Source: Colimorpha sp045576855
GTDB lineage: Bacteria > Bacteroidota > Bacteroidia > Bacteroidales > P3
Length of the DNA stretch: 64,000 nt
Reading direction: 5' to 3'
NCBI GenBank assembly: GCA_045576855.1
Contig: JAZNHG010000015.1
Location: forward strand, 6,852 to 70,851
Position numbers and translations under genes: made by a program. Position 1 is the first letter of the stretch, and every line of letters begins with the position of its first letter. This document shows positions 1 to 7,949 of the stretch, in pieces. A model generated the notes under the pieces. It had not been told where the DNA came from. It saw only the letters and a list, made by a program, of their open reading frames with translations, and did no database searches.

Positions 1-837
1 GGCTATGATGCGCTGTTTGTCCTTGACAAAGTCGTCGTTATATACGCGTATGGCCTCGTTGATGACGTCGGCCGCACGGATGGGCGACGGGTCGTGGAGC
101 GAGATGTTGATGATGGTGTTGAAGTCATCGTTGCGGCTGACCTGCAGTGCAGCGCGGTAGCGCTCGGCGATGCCGGTCATGCTGTGGTGGGTGACGGTGA
201 TGGGGGTGTTGTTGCTCGAGCTGTTGTAGTACCACGTGGTGGCCACGACAATGCGGCCAAAAGGCATGGCCACGGTGTCGTTGTAGTGAGCCTTCTTGGC
301 CGGTGTGTCTTCGCCGAAGCTGTACTGATAGTAGGCTGTGTCCAGGGGGGTGATGTCTATCGAGGCATAGTCTTCGTCGCCCACGTCGATGAAGTCCACC
401 TTGATGGGAGCCTCGCCGTAGAGGTCTTTCGTGCGCCCGATGATGCGGGTCTTGCTGTTGTAGAAGATGTTGAGCTTCAGATTCTGCGCCACCTCGAGCA
501 TCGAGGTCTTCGAGGTGAAGATCATCATCTCGTTGTTGATGTTGCTATTGTATAGGGCGCGGGTGCTGAACATGCTGCGCACCGAGGCTTCGCGCACGCT
601 GTTCTCCGCGGAGCCGGAGGTCGACGAGCCTTTGATGAGTATGCGTGCGTTGCTTTCGTAGACACGGTCCTGGTGGCGTACCCTGTAGCCGGCGATGCCG
701 GCGCCCAGCACTCCGCATATCAGCAGCCAATGCAGATTGCGCAGCAGGATGAAGAGCACATCCTTCACGTGTACCTTGGGACCGCGGTTGTTGCCGTCCA
801 GGAATGCCATTTCGTCGTTTTTCTTTTCTTCTGCCAT
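1..837 (-). CDS. Wzz/Wzc-type polysaccharide chain-length or co-polymerase protein, 3' end outside window
   Basis: Partial gene: ATG at 835-837 on the minus strand, open to the window edge, giving 279 residues. A short cytoplasmic head of about 25 residues precedes one membrane segment at about 26-50. A periplasmic Wzz-like region follows, with SSTSGSAENSVREASVRS and MLEVAQNLKLNIFY-type stretches. This layout is that of the polysaccharide co-polymerase family, often fused in Bacteroidetes to a C-terminal tyrosine autokinase. Whether that kinase exists cannot be seen. It lies 18 bp downstream of wza, the usual export pair. The protein would sit in the inner membrane and set chain length or couple synthesis to export. 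Family call is firm; Wzz-only versus Wzc-like is open. Confidence 0.85.
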   Translation of the reverse strand, partial: MAEEKKNDEMAFLDGNNRGPKVHVKDVLFILLRNLHWLLICGVLGAGIAGYRVRHQDRVYESNARILIKGSSTSGSAENSVREASVRSMFSTRALYNSNINNEMMIFTSKTSMLEVAQNLKLNIFYNSKTRIIGRTKDLYGEAPIKVDFIDVGDEDYASIDITPLDTAYYQYSFGEDTPAKKAHYNDTVAMPFGRIVVATTWYYNSSSNNTPITVTHHSMTGIAERYRAALQVSRNDDFNTIINISLHDPSPIRAADVINEAIRVYNDDFVKDKQRIIA

Positions 838-855
838 TGGTCTGTGTGCTGAGGT

Positions 856-1635
856 TTATTGAATGGAGCGGTAGAGGGCGATGGAGGTGAGCAGCGATGC
901 CAGCGACATGGCCGTCGTCACCAGTCCGGACCAGTAGGAGAACTCTGTCCGCAGGGTGCTGGCATTGTAGTTGGGCACGATGATGAAATCGTTCTGCTGC
1001 AGCATGAAGAAGGGGTCGTTGAAGACGTCGCTCGAGCGCGGGTCGAGGTAGCGCGTCACCATGCGGCCGTTGATTTCGCGCATCACCGCTATACGGTCGC
1101 GACGGGTGTAGTTGTCCAGGCCGCCCATCATGGCCAGCGCTTCCAGGAAGGTGCACCGCTCATTGGTGATGTTGATTACGCGGCCCGTGCCGTTGCCCAG
1201 GAAGAAGATTTTGAAGTTGGAGAAGCGCACATTCACATACGGGTCGGGGATGTAGCCCCCTTGTTGCAGCATGGCGGTGAGCGTGTCCTGCAGGCGCAGG
1301 CGCGTCAGCCCGGCCACATGCACCTTGCCCAGCGTGGGCAGCTCTATGTCGCCGTTCACATCCACCAGATAGCCGTATATGTTCTGCTGGCCGTTCACCA
1401 TTTGGTTGGGTTTCATGTTGAACGGCTCGGCCAGGTGCTGGTTGTTGAGGTCGGACGACATCACCGTAATGTTCAGCTGGTCGTAGGGGGCAATCACGGC
1501 CTCGAACCGGTTCTCTATCTCTATCTGGCTGCCATGCGTCATGTCCTGCAAGTAGTCCACGCGGCGTGTGGTCACACACGAGGTGGCCAGCAGGGCTGCC
1601 ACAAGAGCTATCACTATGTTTGAGAATGACTTCAT
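856..1635 (-). CDS. wza: Wza-like outer-membrane polysaccharide export lipoprotein
   Basis: 259 residues. The signal peptide ends in a lipobox (LLATSC) with Cys20 as the lipidation site. A poly-export domain follows at about 45-140 (IAPYDQLNITVMS, then DIELPTLGKVHVAGLT), then an SLBB-type region at about 145-230 and a hydrophobic C-terminal segment (LVTTAMSLASLLTSIAL), as expected for the Wza C-terminal outer-membrane helix. It should form the outer-membrane channel working with the Wzz-like protein encoded directly after it. The gene is preceded by a 350-bp gap, so wza-wzz may be a separate transcription unit at the 3' end of the locus. I could not find a convincing promoter in that gap. Confidence 0.92.
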   Translation of the reverse strand: MKSFSNIVIALVAALLATSCVTTRRVDYLQDMTHGSQIEIENRFEAVIAPYDQLNITVMSSDLNNQHLAEPFNMKPNQMVNGQQNIYGYLVDVNGDIELPTLGKVHVAGLTRLRLQDTLTAMLQQGGYIPDPYVNVRFSNFKIFFLGNGTGRVINITNERCTFLEALAMMGGLDNYTRRDRIAVMREINGRMVTRYLDPRSSDVFNDPFFMLQQNDFIIVPNYNASTLRTEFSYWSGLVTTAMSLASLLTSIALYRSIQ

Positions 1636-1929
1636 CCCTTTAAATATTAATAATTAACACGTGTAAACGCGCGATGGCATGTGTTTATTGTGCAAGTGGG
1701 GGGGTAATTGTAGTTAAATAATGTTAAATAATTTGGCGGCTATTTTCCTCGGTCGGAAAGTGTACCCCGACCGTAGTCGCCATTGCCCACTTAGGGCAGG
1801 GGTGGGTTGCATATGCAAGACTGTATCCTGTCGGTTTAACTTACTGTAGGCGTGTGTCTTGTGTGCGCTGTTCGGGCCATTGCGGCTCCCCGGAACCAAG
1901 CCCCTGTAGTCCCGGCCCCTGCGGGGTAT
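1636..1929. other. Structured intergenic region with nested hairpin at 1735-1781
   Basis: No convincing gene. A nested inverted repeat occupies 1735-1781: the outer arms ggcggcta and tagtcgcc match at seven of eight positions, and the inner arms CGGTCGG and CCGACCG surround a loop. Further right there are a TTGCATATGCAA palindrome (near 1808-1819) and a GC-rich fold (CCCC-TGC-GGGG) near 1917-1927. A 72-codon minus-strand frame (1714-1932) runs through all of it but looks non-coding. It could be a terminator or leader structure between the upstream deacetylase gene and wza. Confidence 0.35.
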
Positions 1930-1998
1930 CATCCTACCACCATCCTACCATCATCCTACCACCATCCTACCACCATCCTACCATTTTAACATTTCGGA
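1930..1998 (-). repeat. 11-bp minisatellite with 14-bp core, copy 1 (five units)
   Basis: Five 11-bp units of catcctaccac/t at 1930-1984 are followed by the constant core tttaacatttcgga at 1985-1998. The same core plus units recurs at 16415-16483 and 43582-43628. The core supplies the stop codon and last residues of the deacetylase gene ending at 1986. Confidence 0.9.
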
Positions 1999-2735
1999 TG
2001 CTGCGAAAAAACGACGATGAGGCGTTTGGCCTGGTTCTTCCACCACTGCCCCACCGCTTCCGCTGCCCATTGTGTGCCCATCGGCATCCAGCGCTGCGGG
2101 TGGGTGTTGACGAGGAGTGCTTTCTGGTGTATGGGGTGCTGTATGTTGTTGAGAGCATGTATGATGTCGTCCGTTGTGTGGAATGCCAACCCTGCTTTGT
2201 TCCAGTCTTCCTGATACTGTGGTACCTTGTCCCTTATCGCCACGCGGTAGCCGTCCCATCGGCGGCCGGTGTCGGTGAGGTAGAGGGTGGTGGAGAAATC
2301 GGTGTCAATCATCGACTCGTGCTCGATGCCTAAGACGTGGTAATCATATTGATTCCAAATGTCTTGGCTGTTCCAGGGCGAGCGTGGACTGCCGTGAGCG
2401 CATGCTGCTTTCACATCGGCAATCTTTCTCAGTTTTTCCAGGTTTTTGCAGAAGTCCTCGTATGCCGCTGCCATGTCGCCGTTGCAGGTGGTCAGGCACT
2501 CGTAATGGTAGCCAATTTCGTGCCCCAGGGCAGCGATGGCCCGGATGGTGTCGGCATGCGACGTAAAGTGCATGGAACGAAAATAGTACGTCGCCTTTGC
2601 ACCCCGCTTGGCCTCCAGTTGTGCCACTCGCAGCGAATATTCGGGTCGCAAGTCTACATCATGCCTGATTCTATGGTCTTTATGCAGCTTCAGCGCCCCC
2701 AGCAGCGCCTCGTATTTTTCAATTGTGAAATCCAT
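1986..2735 (-). CDS. Polysaccharide deacetylase-like protein
   Basis: 249 residues, ATG start. The motif set is of the polysaccharide deacetylase-like fold: RHDVDL at 24-29 (metal-binding Asp pair region), ATYYFR, HEIGYHYE at about 92-99 and AHGSP further on. The classical NodB string TFDDGY is absent, so this is the divergent RHDVD branch often found in capsule loci. It probably acts on a lipid-linked or polymeric amino sugar; the substrate is not deducible. The stop codon and last residues (HPKC) lie inside the constant core of a minisatellite. The 5' side borders the family A palindrome array. It is the downstream neighbour of the acetyltransferase, DUF354 and FemAB genes. Confidence 0.7.
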   Translation of the reverse strand: MDFTIEKYEALLGALKLHKDHRIRHDVDLRPEYSLRVAQLEAKRGAKATYYFRSMHFTSHADTIRAIAALGHEIGYHYECLTTCNGDMAAAYEDFCKNLEKLRKIADVKAACAHGSPRSPWNSQDIWNQYDYHVLGIEHESMIDTDFSTTLYLTDTGRRWDGYRVAIRDKVPQYQEDWNKAGLAFHTTDDIIHALNNIQHPIHQKALLVNTHPQRWMPMGTQWAAEAVGQWWKNQAKRLIVVFSQHPKC

Positions 2736-2768
2736 GTGTCTTATCCGTGAATATGGTTTATAAATAAA

Positions 2769-3204
2769 GAGTGCCTAGCGGAGCATTGGCCCGTAGGGCC
2801 TTTCTTTCAATAGAGGGTTGATATCATTTGGGTATAGATGGCCCGTAGGGCCTTTCTTTCAATTGTTTCTATTGAAAGGGAGCTCCTGACGGAGCAATAA
2901 TGTTATTTGTGGATGTGCGTTTTCTATTGAAAGAGAGCTCCTAGCGGAGCAATGGCCCGTAGGGCCTTTCTTTCAATTGTTTCTATTGAAAGGGAGCTCC
3001 TGACGGAGCAATAATGTTATTTGTGGATGTGCGTTTTCTATTGAAAGAGAGCTCCTGACGGAGCAATGGCCCGTAGGGCCTTTCTCTCAATAGAAATAGT
3101 GTCCTCTGTTTTAAAATGCAATGGCCCGTAGGGCCTATCTTTCAATAGAATACAATGCGCTTTGTTAGAATATGCAATGGCCCGTAGGGCCTTCCTTTCA
3201 GAAT
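2769..3204. repeat. Family A palindrome array, left block
   Basis: No gene. It alternates two hairpins: P1 (GCTCC-TAGC or TGAC-GGAGC) and P2 (GGCCC-GTA-GGGCC). Exact P2 copies are at 2788, 2840, 2954, 3068, 3123 and 3179. A complete 52-bp unit is 2926-2977, with outer arms attgaaag and ctttcaat, P1 at 2937-2950 and P2 at 2954-2966. The block runs to the stop codon of the Y1 transposase gene. Confidence 0.92.
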
Positions 3205-3684
3205 CTATTCGATTTCTTGCCTCTCTTCTGGTTCCTGCAGTATATACCGCTCGTTGTACTCAATGCCGAACAATTGCAGGAACGCTAGATATTCGTCACG
3301 GAATGTGTGTTTTCCATGATGTTCCTCTTGCTGTTCTATATACTTGCAGACGTTGCTGACTTGTGATTGTCCGTATGAGAAGGCCCCGTATCCTTCCTGC
3401 CAAGCAAATCTACATTTTACGAAGCCTTTCTCTTTAATCCATAGTGTCGAAGCCCTTTTTACTTCGTTTACCAGTTCGGAAATTGATTGTTTGGGCGACA
3501 GGCTGACCAGTATGTGGATATGATCATATATGCCTCCTATGGCGTAGACTTTGTGTCCGCGATTGTTGATCACACCGATGATGTATTGGTACAATTCCTG
3601 TCGCCAGGACTTGTCGATGACAGCATCGCGATATTTGACAGCGAAAATCAGATGAATGTAAATTTGGGAATAGGTATTGGCCAT
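3205..3684 (-). CDS. IS200-like Y1 transposase (REP-associated type), RAYT A
   Basis: 159 residues, ATG start, intact. It is a single-domain Y1 HUH transposase: the HUH pair is H55-I-H57 in IYDHIHILV, and the candidate nucleophile is Y115 in the helix NVCKYIEQQEEHH, with FAWQEGYGAFSYG upstream of it. It has the size of stand-alone IS200/RAYT proteins, which nick single-stranded DNA next to hairpins. No partner tnpB and no classical IS ends are visible. The gene lies between palindromes of family A on both sides (P2 plus ctttc on the left, gaaag plus P1 on the right), the typical setting of a REP-associated transposase. It runs in the same direction as the polysaccharide operon. Activity is not provable here, but all key residues are present. 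Confidence 0.9.
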   Translation of the reverse strand: MANTYSQIYIHLIFAVKYRDAVIDKSWRQELYQYIIGVINNRGHKVYAIGGIYDHIHILVSLSPKQSISELVNEVKRASTLWIKEKGFVKCRFAWQEGYGAFSYGQSQVSNVCKYIEQQEEHHGKHTFRDEYLAFLQLFGIEYNERYILQEPEERQEIE

Positions 3685-3689
3685 AATGT

Positions 3690-4013
3690 TATGAAAGGGA
3701 GCTCCTAGCGGAGCAATAGGTTTGTGTGGGTTGTGGTGTTTTCTATTGAAAGGGAGCTCCTAGCGGAGCGATGGCCCGTAGGGCCTTTCTCTCAATAGAG
3801 GGTTGATATCATTTGCGTATAGATGGCCTGTAGGGCCTTTCTTTCTATTGTTTCTATTGAAAGGGAGCTCCTGACGGAGCAATAGGTTTGTATGGGTTGT
3901 GGCTTTTTCTATTGAAAGGGTGCTCCTAGCAGAGCACTGGCCCGTAGGGCCTTTCTCTCAATAGGGGATTTTGTTATTTTCGATAATGATGCTCCGTTAG
4001 GAGCTTTCTTTTG
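3690..4013. repeat. Family A palindrome array, middle block
   Basis: No gene. P1 hairpins are near 3698-3714, 3755-3770, 3866-3881 and 3921-3937. P2 copies are at 3773 and 3939, and a one-base variant (ggcctgtagggcc) is at 3825. The attgaaag/ctttcaat arms again frame the units. It separates RAYT A from the acetyltransferase gene. Confidence 0.9.
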
Positions 4014-4018
4014 AACCA

Positions 4019-4570
4019 TCAATGTTTCAATGTTTTGATTGGTTTGGCTGGCACACCGGCCACCAGTGTGTGGTCCGGCACATCGTGTGTCACCACGGCG
4101 CCGGCGGCCACGATGGCACCTTCGCCAATGTGTACTCCCGGCAGTATGGTCACATTCACGCCCACCCATGCATTGCGTCCTATAACGGTCGGAGCTACAA
4201 ATGATTCCACATTCCGGGCATGACATTCCATTGGCGTGCTGTGCGCCAGCACATAGTCGGCACCGGCCAGCGAGGCCCCGTCTTCGATACACACGAAGCA
4301 CGGGTAGGCATAGTCGAGGATGCAGTCGGGCCCGATATGCACATGGCTGCCAATGCGCACGCCGCGCCACCGTTGCATCCTGATTCTAAGTCTGTTCCAC
4401 GGGCACCGTTTGGCCCATTGGTTCAGCACATGGTCCTTCCAACGCACGATGCCGAACCATAGTGCCGACCGGTAGCCGTGCTGCCGTGCCGAGCGTCGGA
4501 TGGTCTGCCACAGGCCGTGGTTTTGGTAGTGCGGCAGTGGTTGCCGTTTCAGTTCAAGATGGGGTTTCAT
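4019..4570 (-). CDS. Hexapeptide-repeat O-acetyltransferase (WcaF/LbH family)
   Basis: 183 residues. A basic N-terminal segment of about 75 residues precedes a left-handed beta-helix. Isoleucine-rich hexapeptide turns run from about 88 (GVRIGSHVHIGPDC) to 178. The acceptor-site region ECHARNVESFV and the C-terminal signature VGVNVTILPGVHIGEGAIVAAGAVV are typical of CoA-dependent colanic-acid/maltose-type acetyltransferases. It would O- or N-acetylate a sugar of the polysaccharide in the cytoplasm. The gene is an island between two family A palindrome blocks. Length and start are normal for the family. Confidence 0.85.
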   Translation of the reverse strand: MKPHLELKRQPLPHYQNHGLWQTIRRSARQHGYRSALWFGIVRWKDHVLNQWAKRCPWNRLRIRMQRWRGVRIGSHVHIGPDCILDYAYPCFVCIEDGASLAGADYVLAHSTPMECHARNVESFVAPTVIGRNAWVGVNVTILPGVHIGEGAIVAAGAVVTHDVPDHTLVAGVPAKPIKTLKH

Positions 4571-4574
4571 ATCT

Positions 4575-4836
4575 GAGGCTGAGCTCCTTACGGAGCATTA
4601 GGGATGTGGTTGTGGTGTTTTCTATCGAGAGGGAGCTCCTAGCGGAGCAGTGGCCCGTAGGGCCTTTTTTTCAATTGTTTCTATTGAAAGGTAGCTCCTA
4701 GCGGAGCAGTGGGTTTGTGTGGCTTAAAGCGTTTTCTATTGAAAAGTAGCTCCTGACGGAGCAATGGCCCGTAGGGCCTTTCTTTCAATAGAGGGTTGAT
4801 GTCATTTGAGTGTAGATGGCCCGTAGGGCCTTTCTT
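4575..4836. repeat. Family A palindrome array, right block
   Basis: P1 hairpins are near 4580-4596, 4634-4650, 4689-4705 and 4747-4762. P2 copies are at 4652, 4766 and 4818. The last unit runs into the stop codon of the next gene (4837-5883), so that gene's TAA lies in the repeat tail. Confidence 0.9.
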
Positions 4837-5883
4837 TTAATAGCAACATTGCTCGATATGTGTGATGAAGAATTCTGTCGGGTCAATCATCTCGTGCAGC
4901 ATGTGTTGCCGTTTGGCCTGCCATTCGGCACGTAGTGATTCTGGTGGCATATCCAGAAGACTCTGTATCTGCGCCAGCATGTCCTTGAACCGTTCGGGCA
5001 GGTAGGCATGGCATAGTCCATATCTGTCTTCCAGCATGTTGGGCACAGACAGGCGTCCGGCGAAGGTGTTGCACTTCAGGGCGGGCACTCCGAGCACTGC
5101 GGCCTCCGAGGTCATGGTCTGGCTGTCGCCGACGAACATCGAGCTGTAGGCCATCAGCGAGTGTATCTCCTCCGGCGGCACGGGCAGACGGTATGGCTCG
5201 AACTCGGGTTCCACGGCACGCTCCGAGGTGATGATGACGCGCCCGTGGCTCTTCAGCATCTCTACAAGTGTGTGCTTTTGCTCCAGTGTAAGTCCTTGTT
5301 GCCCAACGTCATGATGACCTTTGAGGGCGACGAAACGCATGATGAAGAATCGTTCGCCCTCCGCCAGACCCGCGTGGTGCAGCACCGATGGGTCGGGCGA
5401 GAAGCGGTTGGGATGCAGGTAGGCCAGCTCGTGGGTGCCGCGGTAGTAGACGGCGTGTGGGGTCTTGCGGCGGATGCAGTCGGGCGTGAAGACCACATCG
5501 CTCAGCGGATGTTCGTACTTGACGGATAGCGGTTCCACCGCATCGTCGTCGTCGTCGAAGACGAAGGAGCGCATCTTGGTCAGTTGCGACACTTGGCTGA
5601 GTACCAGACCACTGCTGAGTCCCAGGTCGATATGGTGCTTCTGTACGAATTGCAGTATGCGGCAGTCCTGTCGCAGCACGGTGAGGGCTTTGCCGACCAG
5701 GCTGTCGCGTTTGCCTCCCAGGTTGAGCCAAGGTGTCATGCCGTAGTGCTCCATCAGCCGTTTGGCCACCGGTATGTCGCGCACAGAGTAGAAGAGCCGG
5801 TGACCACGAGCTTTCAACTCCTCGGCCAGCGGGTGCAGCAGATGCACGTGTCCCGGGTGTCCGATGTCAATCAGTATGTTCAT
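4837..5883 (-). CDS. DUF354-family glycosyltransferase-like protein
   Basis: 348 residues with a GT-B-like architecture. The N-terminus MNILIDIGHPGHVHLLHPLA is the characteristic DUF354 start, with a His-rich first loop. The second half has the nucleotide-sugar side signature FVGDSQTMTSEAAVLGVPAL (about 250-270), resembling the MurG/epimerase-like C-domain. There is no membrane segment. DUF354 proteins are common in archaeal and bacterial surface-polysaccharide loci and are presumed glycosyltransferases. The gene stands 12 bp downstream of the first FemAB-like gene. An aspartate run (DDDDDD at about 114-119) is unusual for the domain and lies between the halves. Donor and acceptor are unknown. 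Confidence 0.75.
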   Translation of the reverse strand: MNILIDIGHPGHVHLLHPLAEELKARGHRLFYSVRDIPVAKRLMEHYGMTPWLNLGGKRDSLVGKALTVLRQDCRILQFVQKHHIDLGLSSGLVLSQVSQLTKMRSFVFDDDDDAVEPLSVKYEHPLSDVVFTPDCIRRKTPHAVYYRGTHELAYLHPNRFSPDPSVLHHAGLAEGERFFIMRFVALKGHHDVGQQGLTLEQKHTLVEMLKSHGRVIITSERAVEPEFEPYRLPVPPEEIHSLMAYSSMFVGDSQTMTSEAAVLGVPALKCNTFAGRLSVPNMLEDRYGLCHAYLPERFKDMLAQIQSLLDMPPESLRAEWQAKRQHMLHEMIDPTEFFITHIEQCCY

Positions 5884-5895
5884 GTTATCAGAGTG

Positions 5896-6951
5896 TTATC
5901 TTCCCAATAGGTGCATCAGCCGTGCGTAGAGTGCTTTGCTGCGGCGCCGGAAGTCGAGGAGTATCCGGTAGCGCGAGAATATCATCACGGGGACGAAGGC
6001 GTAGGTGGGGTTGAACTTCTTTTTGTAGTGGGCCACGCCGCCGAGTATAAGGTCGCCGGCACCCTGGGTGTGCAGTTCCCGCATGGCTTCCCATACCATC
6101 AACTCGTTGGGGCAGTGCGACATGTAGCGCTGGTAGCTGGCGGCGGTGAAGTAGGTGCTGGCAGTGCGTCCGGGCACGTAGATGCCGGAGGACATGGACA
6201 CCTCTTGCCCGTTATCGTCCTTTCCCACCACTTGCAGCATCAGGATATTGGGAAACAGACTGTGGCAGAGGGCCGAAATATTCTTGCGCCGTTGGCAGGG
6301 CAGGCCGCGGCTGTGCTTGCGGTGCAGCACGTCTCGGATGTGGTCATAGTGCTGGTCTACAAAGGCTTCTATCTCCTCCTTGCGTTCCACACGGCGCACT
6401 TCCAGGCCCTCTTTGCGAGCCTTGTTGATGGGGTATTTGCACGATTTGTAATGCAGATTGGCCCAGAGTTCCTCTTCTGTCGGTTGCAGGTCCAGGTAGA
6501 AAGTATGGCGGGGGTTGTAGTGGATTCCGGCATCGTCGAGCTGTGTGTCGCGCCAATCGTCAATCCACTCTTGGCTATCGGTGCGCATCTGCCAGTCGCA
6601 TATCTGGATGTAATCTGCCTTTCTTGTTCGTAGAAGCCATTGTGCCAACTGCTTGTATATCTCTATTCGCTCTGTTTTCGGGAGTTGCTCTTTCAGACAG
6701 AGACCTTGTACGTAGGTGCCTGTCCCCATCGATGGGGCAGAAATGACGCGCAGACCCACGAAGGAACGGCTGCCGACAAACCAGCCGAGGCAATGTTTGT
6801 CGCGGTCGATCTGCATGATAATCCGGCGGATGTGCATCTGAGTCAAGTAGGCATCCCAGGCAGCGGTGAAGAAGCAGTTGCTGTCCGCAGCGCCCTCCAT
6901 CTCCTGCCATAGTGCTGGCGTGGGTTCTATTATGCTGAATTGTAGGCTCAT
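5896..6951 (-). CDS. FemAB/GNAT-like transferase 1
   Basis: 351 residues. It carries the tandem GNAT-like layout of FemAB-type proteins (peptidoglycan-bridge or aminoacyl transfer family). The core segment LHYKSCKYPINKARKEGLEVRR (about 188-209) matches the conserved K-x-R-x-I-N-K-A helix. The second GNAT half includes SGIYVPGRTASTYFTAAS and the terminal LILGGVAHYKKKFNPTYAF, the equivalent of the FemAB GxxxYKxxF end. Such proteins in capsule and exosortase loci are thought to add an aminoacyl or acyl group to an amino sugar. It overlaps the next upstream gene, a second FemAB-like protein, by 4 bp. Confidence 0.75.
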   Translation of the reverse strand: MSLQFSIIEPTPALWQEMEGAADSNCFFTAAWDAYLTQMHIRRIIMQIDRDKHCLGWFVGSRSFVGLRVISAPSMGTGTYVQGLCLKEQLPKTERIEIYKQLAQWLLRTRKADYIQICDWQMRTDSQEWIDDWRDTQLDDAGIHYNPRHTFYLDLQPTEEELWANLHYKSCKYPINKARKEGLEVRRVERKEEIEAFVDQHYDHIRDVLHRKHSRGLPCQRRKNISALCHSLFPNILMLQVVGKDDNGQEVSMSSGIYVPGRTASTYFTAASYQRYMSHCPNELMVWEAMRELHTQGAGDLILGGVAHYKKKFNPTYAFVPVMIFSRYRILLDFRRRSKALYARLMHLLGR

Positions 6952-7949
6952 CCTTTTATCTTTTTGAGTAGATGAAGTGCTTGTTTACCCAGGTGGTAGA
7001 TGACTTTGTCGTTGACGTGCAGGAAGCGTCCGTGCTCGACGAGTGTGCCGCCGAACTGGGCCTTGAAGTCGCGCACGCCGTAGTCTTCTTTGGGACTACC
7101 GGCACCCATCATGTCGTAGCGGTCGAATCTGTTGTCGGCCGCATAGCGGATGGCGGCGTAGTTGGCCATGATGGAGGGATATAGGTCGTGCTGTTCGCGG
7201 TCCAATCCGCAGCAGTACCAGGCGTAGCCCACACGTTGGCCAAGCATGAGTATGAGTTGTCCGCCAATGACTTCGCCTTGTGGATTGAGGACAAAGAAAT
7301 AGCGGGCAAAGGGTAGTGTGGTCAGGTGTTCGAAAAGGCTATAGGGTGGCAGCGGTTTGTGTATCTTCTTGTGGTACAGGTCAGCCAATATGTTGTAGAA
7401 GGCTGGCAGGTGGGTGTTGTCATTGCTGATGACGGCCCCGGCCTCGGTGGCGCGACGTATGCGTCGGCGCCGACTCTTGTCTATGCGTTTTTCGACCTGC
7501 GCAGGGTCACTGGTGTCAATGTGGAAGTTGTAGTGTGGTAAGTATTGTAATCCGCATGTTTCGAATGTGTTGCGCCACCGGAAGTAGTCGTTCAGGTTGC
7601 GCGTCTCGATGTAGATACATTGCCGACGGAGAGTGCTGATGGTGGCCTTGAGCAAGGCTTGGAGTGCTTCGATGCTGATATCGGCGTCCAACAGCGGTCC
7701 TCCGTTGATGATGGCGCGTGCTGTCAGCCGCCCTTTGAGACCAGTGCCTTCCGATAGTATCAGGCATAGAGCCAGACCTTTGAGTACTCCGCGTTCCTCT
7801 ACGGCACATAGGATTGTTTTGTAGAGCTGTAGGCTGTGGTAGAAGTCGTACATCTCCGGCGTCTGGAAGATGCTTGCCACCGGTGACCGGTCGACCAGTG
7901 CCTGCCATTGCGTGCGGTCGATATCTACAGCGTTAGTCAGTAGTTTCAT
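6948..7949 (-). CDS. FemAB/GNAT-like transferase 2
   Basis: 333 residues. It belongs to the same superfamily as the adjacent gene but is clearly divergent: the helix RIDKSRRRRIRRATEAGAV (about 154-172) replaces its partner's. The second domain shows GGQLILMLGQRVGYAWYCCG, and the end MMGAGSPKEDYGVRDFKAQF is the canonical FemAB C-terminus. Its stop overlaps the start of transferase 1 by 4 bp, and its start overlaps the CapK-like gene by 17 bp, so the three are probably translated together. Function is inferred as transfer of an aminoacyl or acyl group to a sugar amine. Confidence 0.78.
   Translation of the reverse strand: MKLLTNAVDIDRTQWQALVDRSPVASIFQTPEMYDFYHSLQLYKTILCAVEERGVLKGLALCLILSEGTGLKGRLTARAIINGGPLLDADISIEALQALLKATISTLRRQCIYIETRNLNDYFRWRNTFETCGLQYLPHYNFHIDTSDPAQVEKRIDKSRRRRIRRATEAGAVISNDNTHLPAFYNILADLYHKKIHKPLPPYSLFEHLTTLPFARYFFVLNPQGEVIGGQLILMLGQRVGYAWYCCGLDREQHDLYPSIMANYAAIRYAADNRFDRYDMMGAGSPKEDYGVRDFKAQFGGTLVEHGRFLHVNDKVIYHLGKQALHLLKKIKG

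Noticed and set aside
1714..1932. 72-codon minus-strand frame upstream of wza
   Set aside because: It coincides with nested hairpins and ends near the minisatellite; coding seems less likely than structured non-coding DNA, though it was not excluded.
2769..4850. Repeat array as a CRISPR
   Set aside because: The repeats are palindromes with variable spacing, spacers repeat too, real genes lie between blocks, and there are no cas genes.
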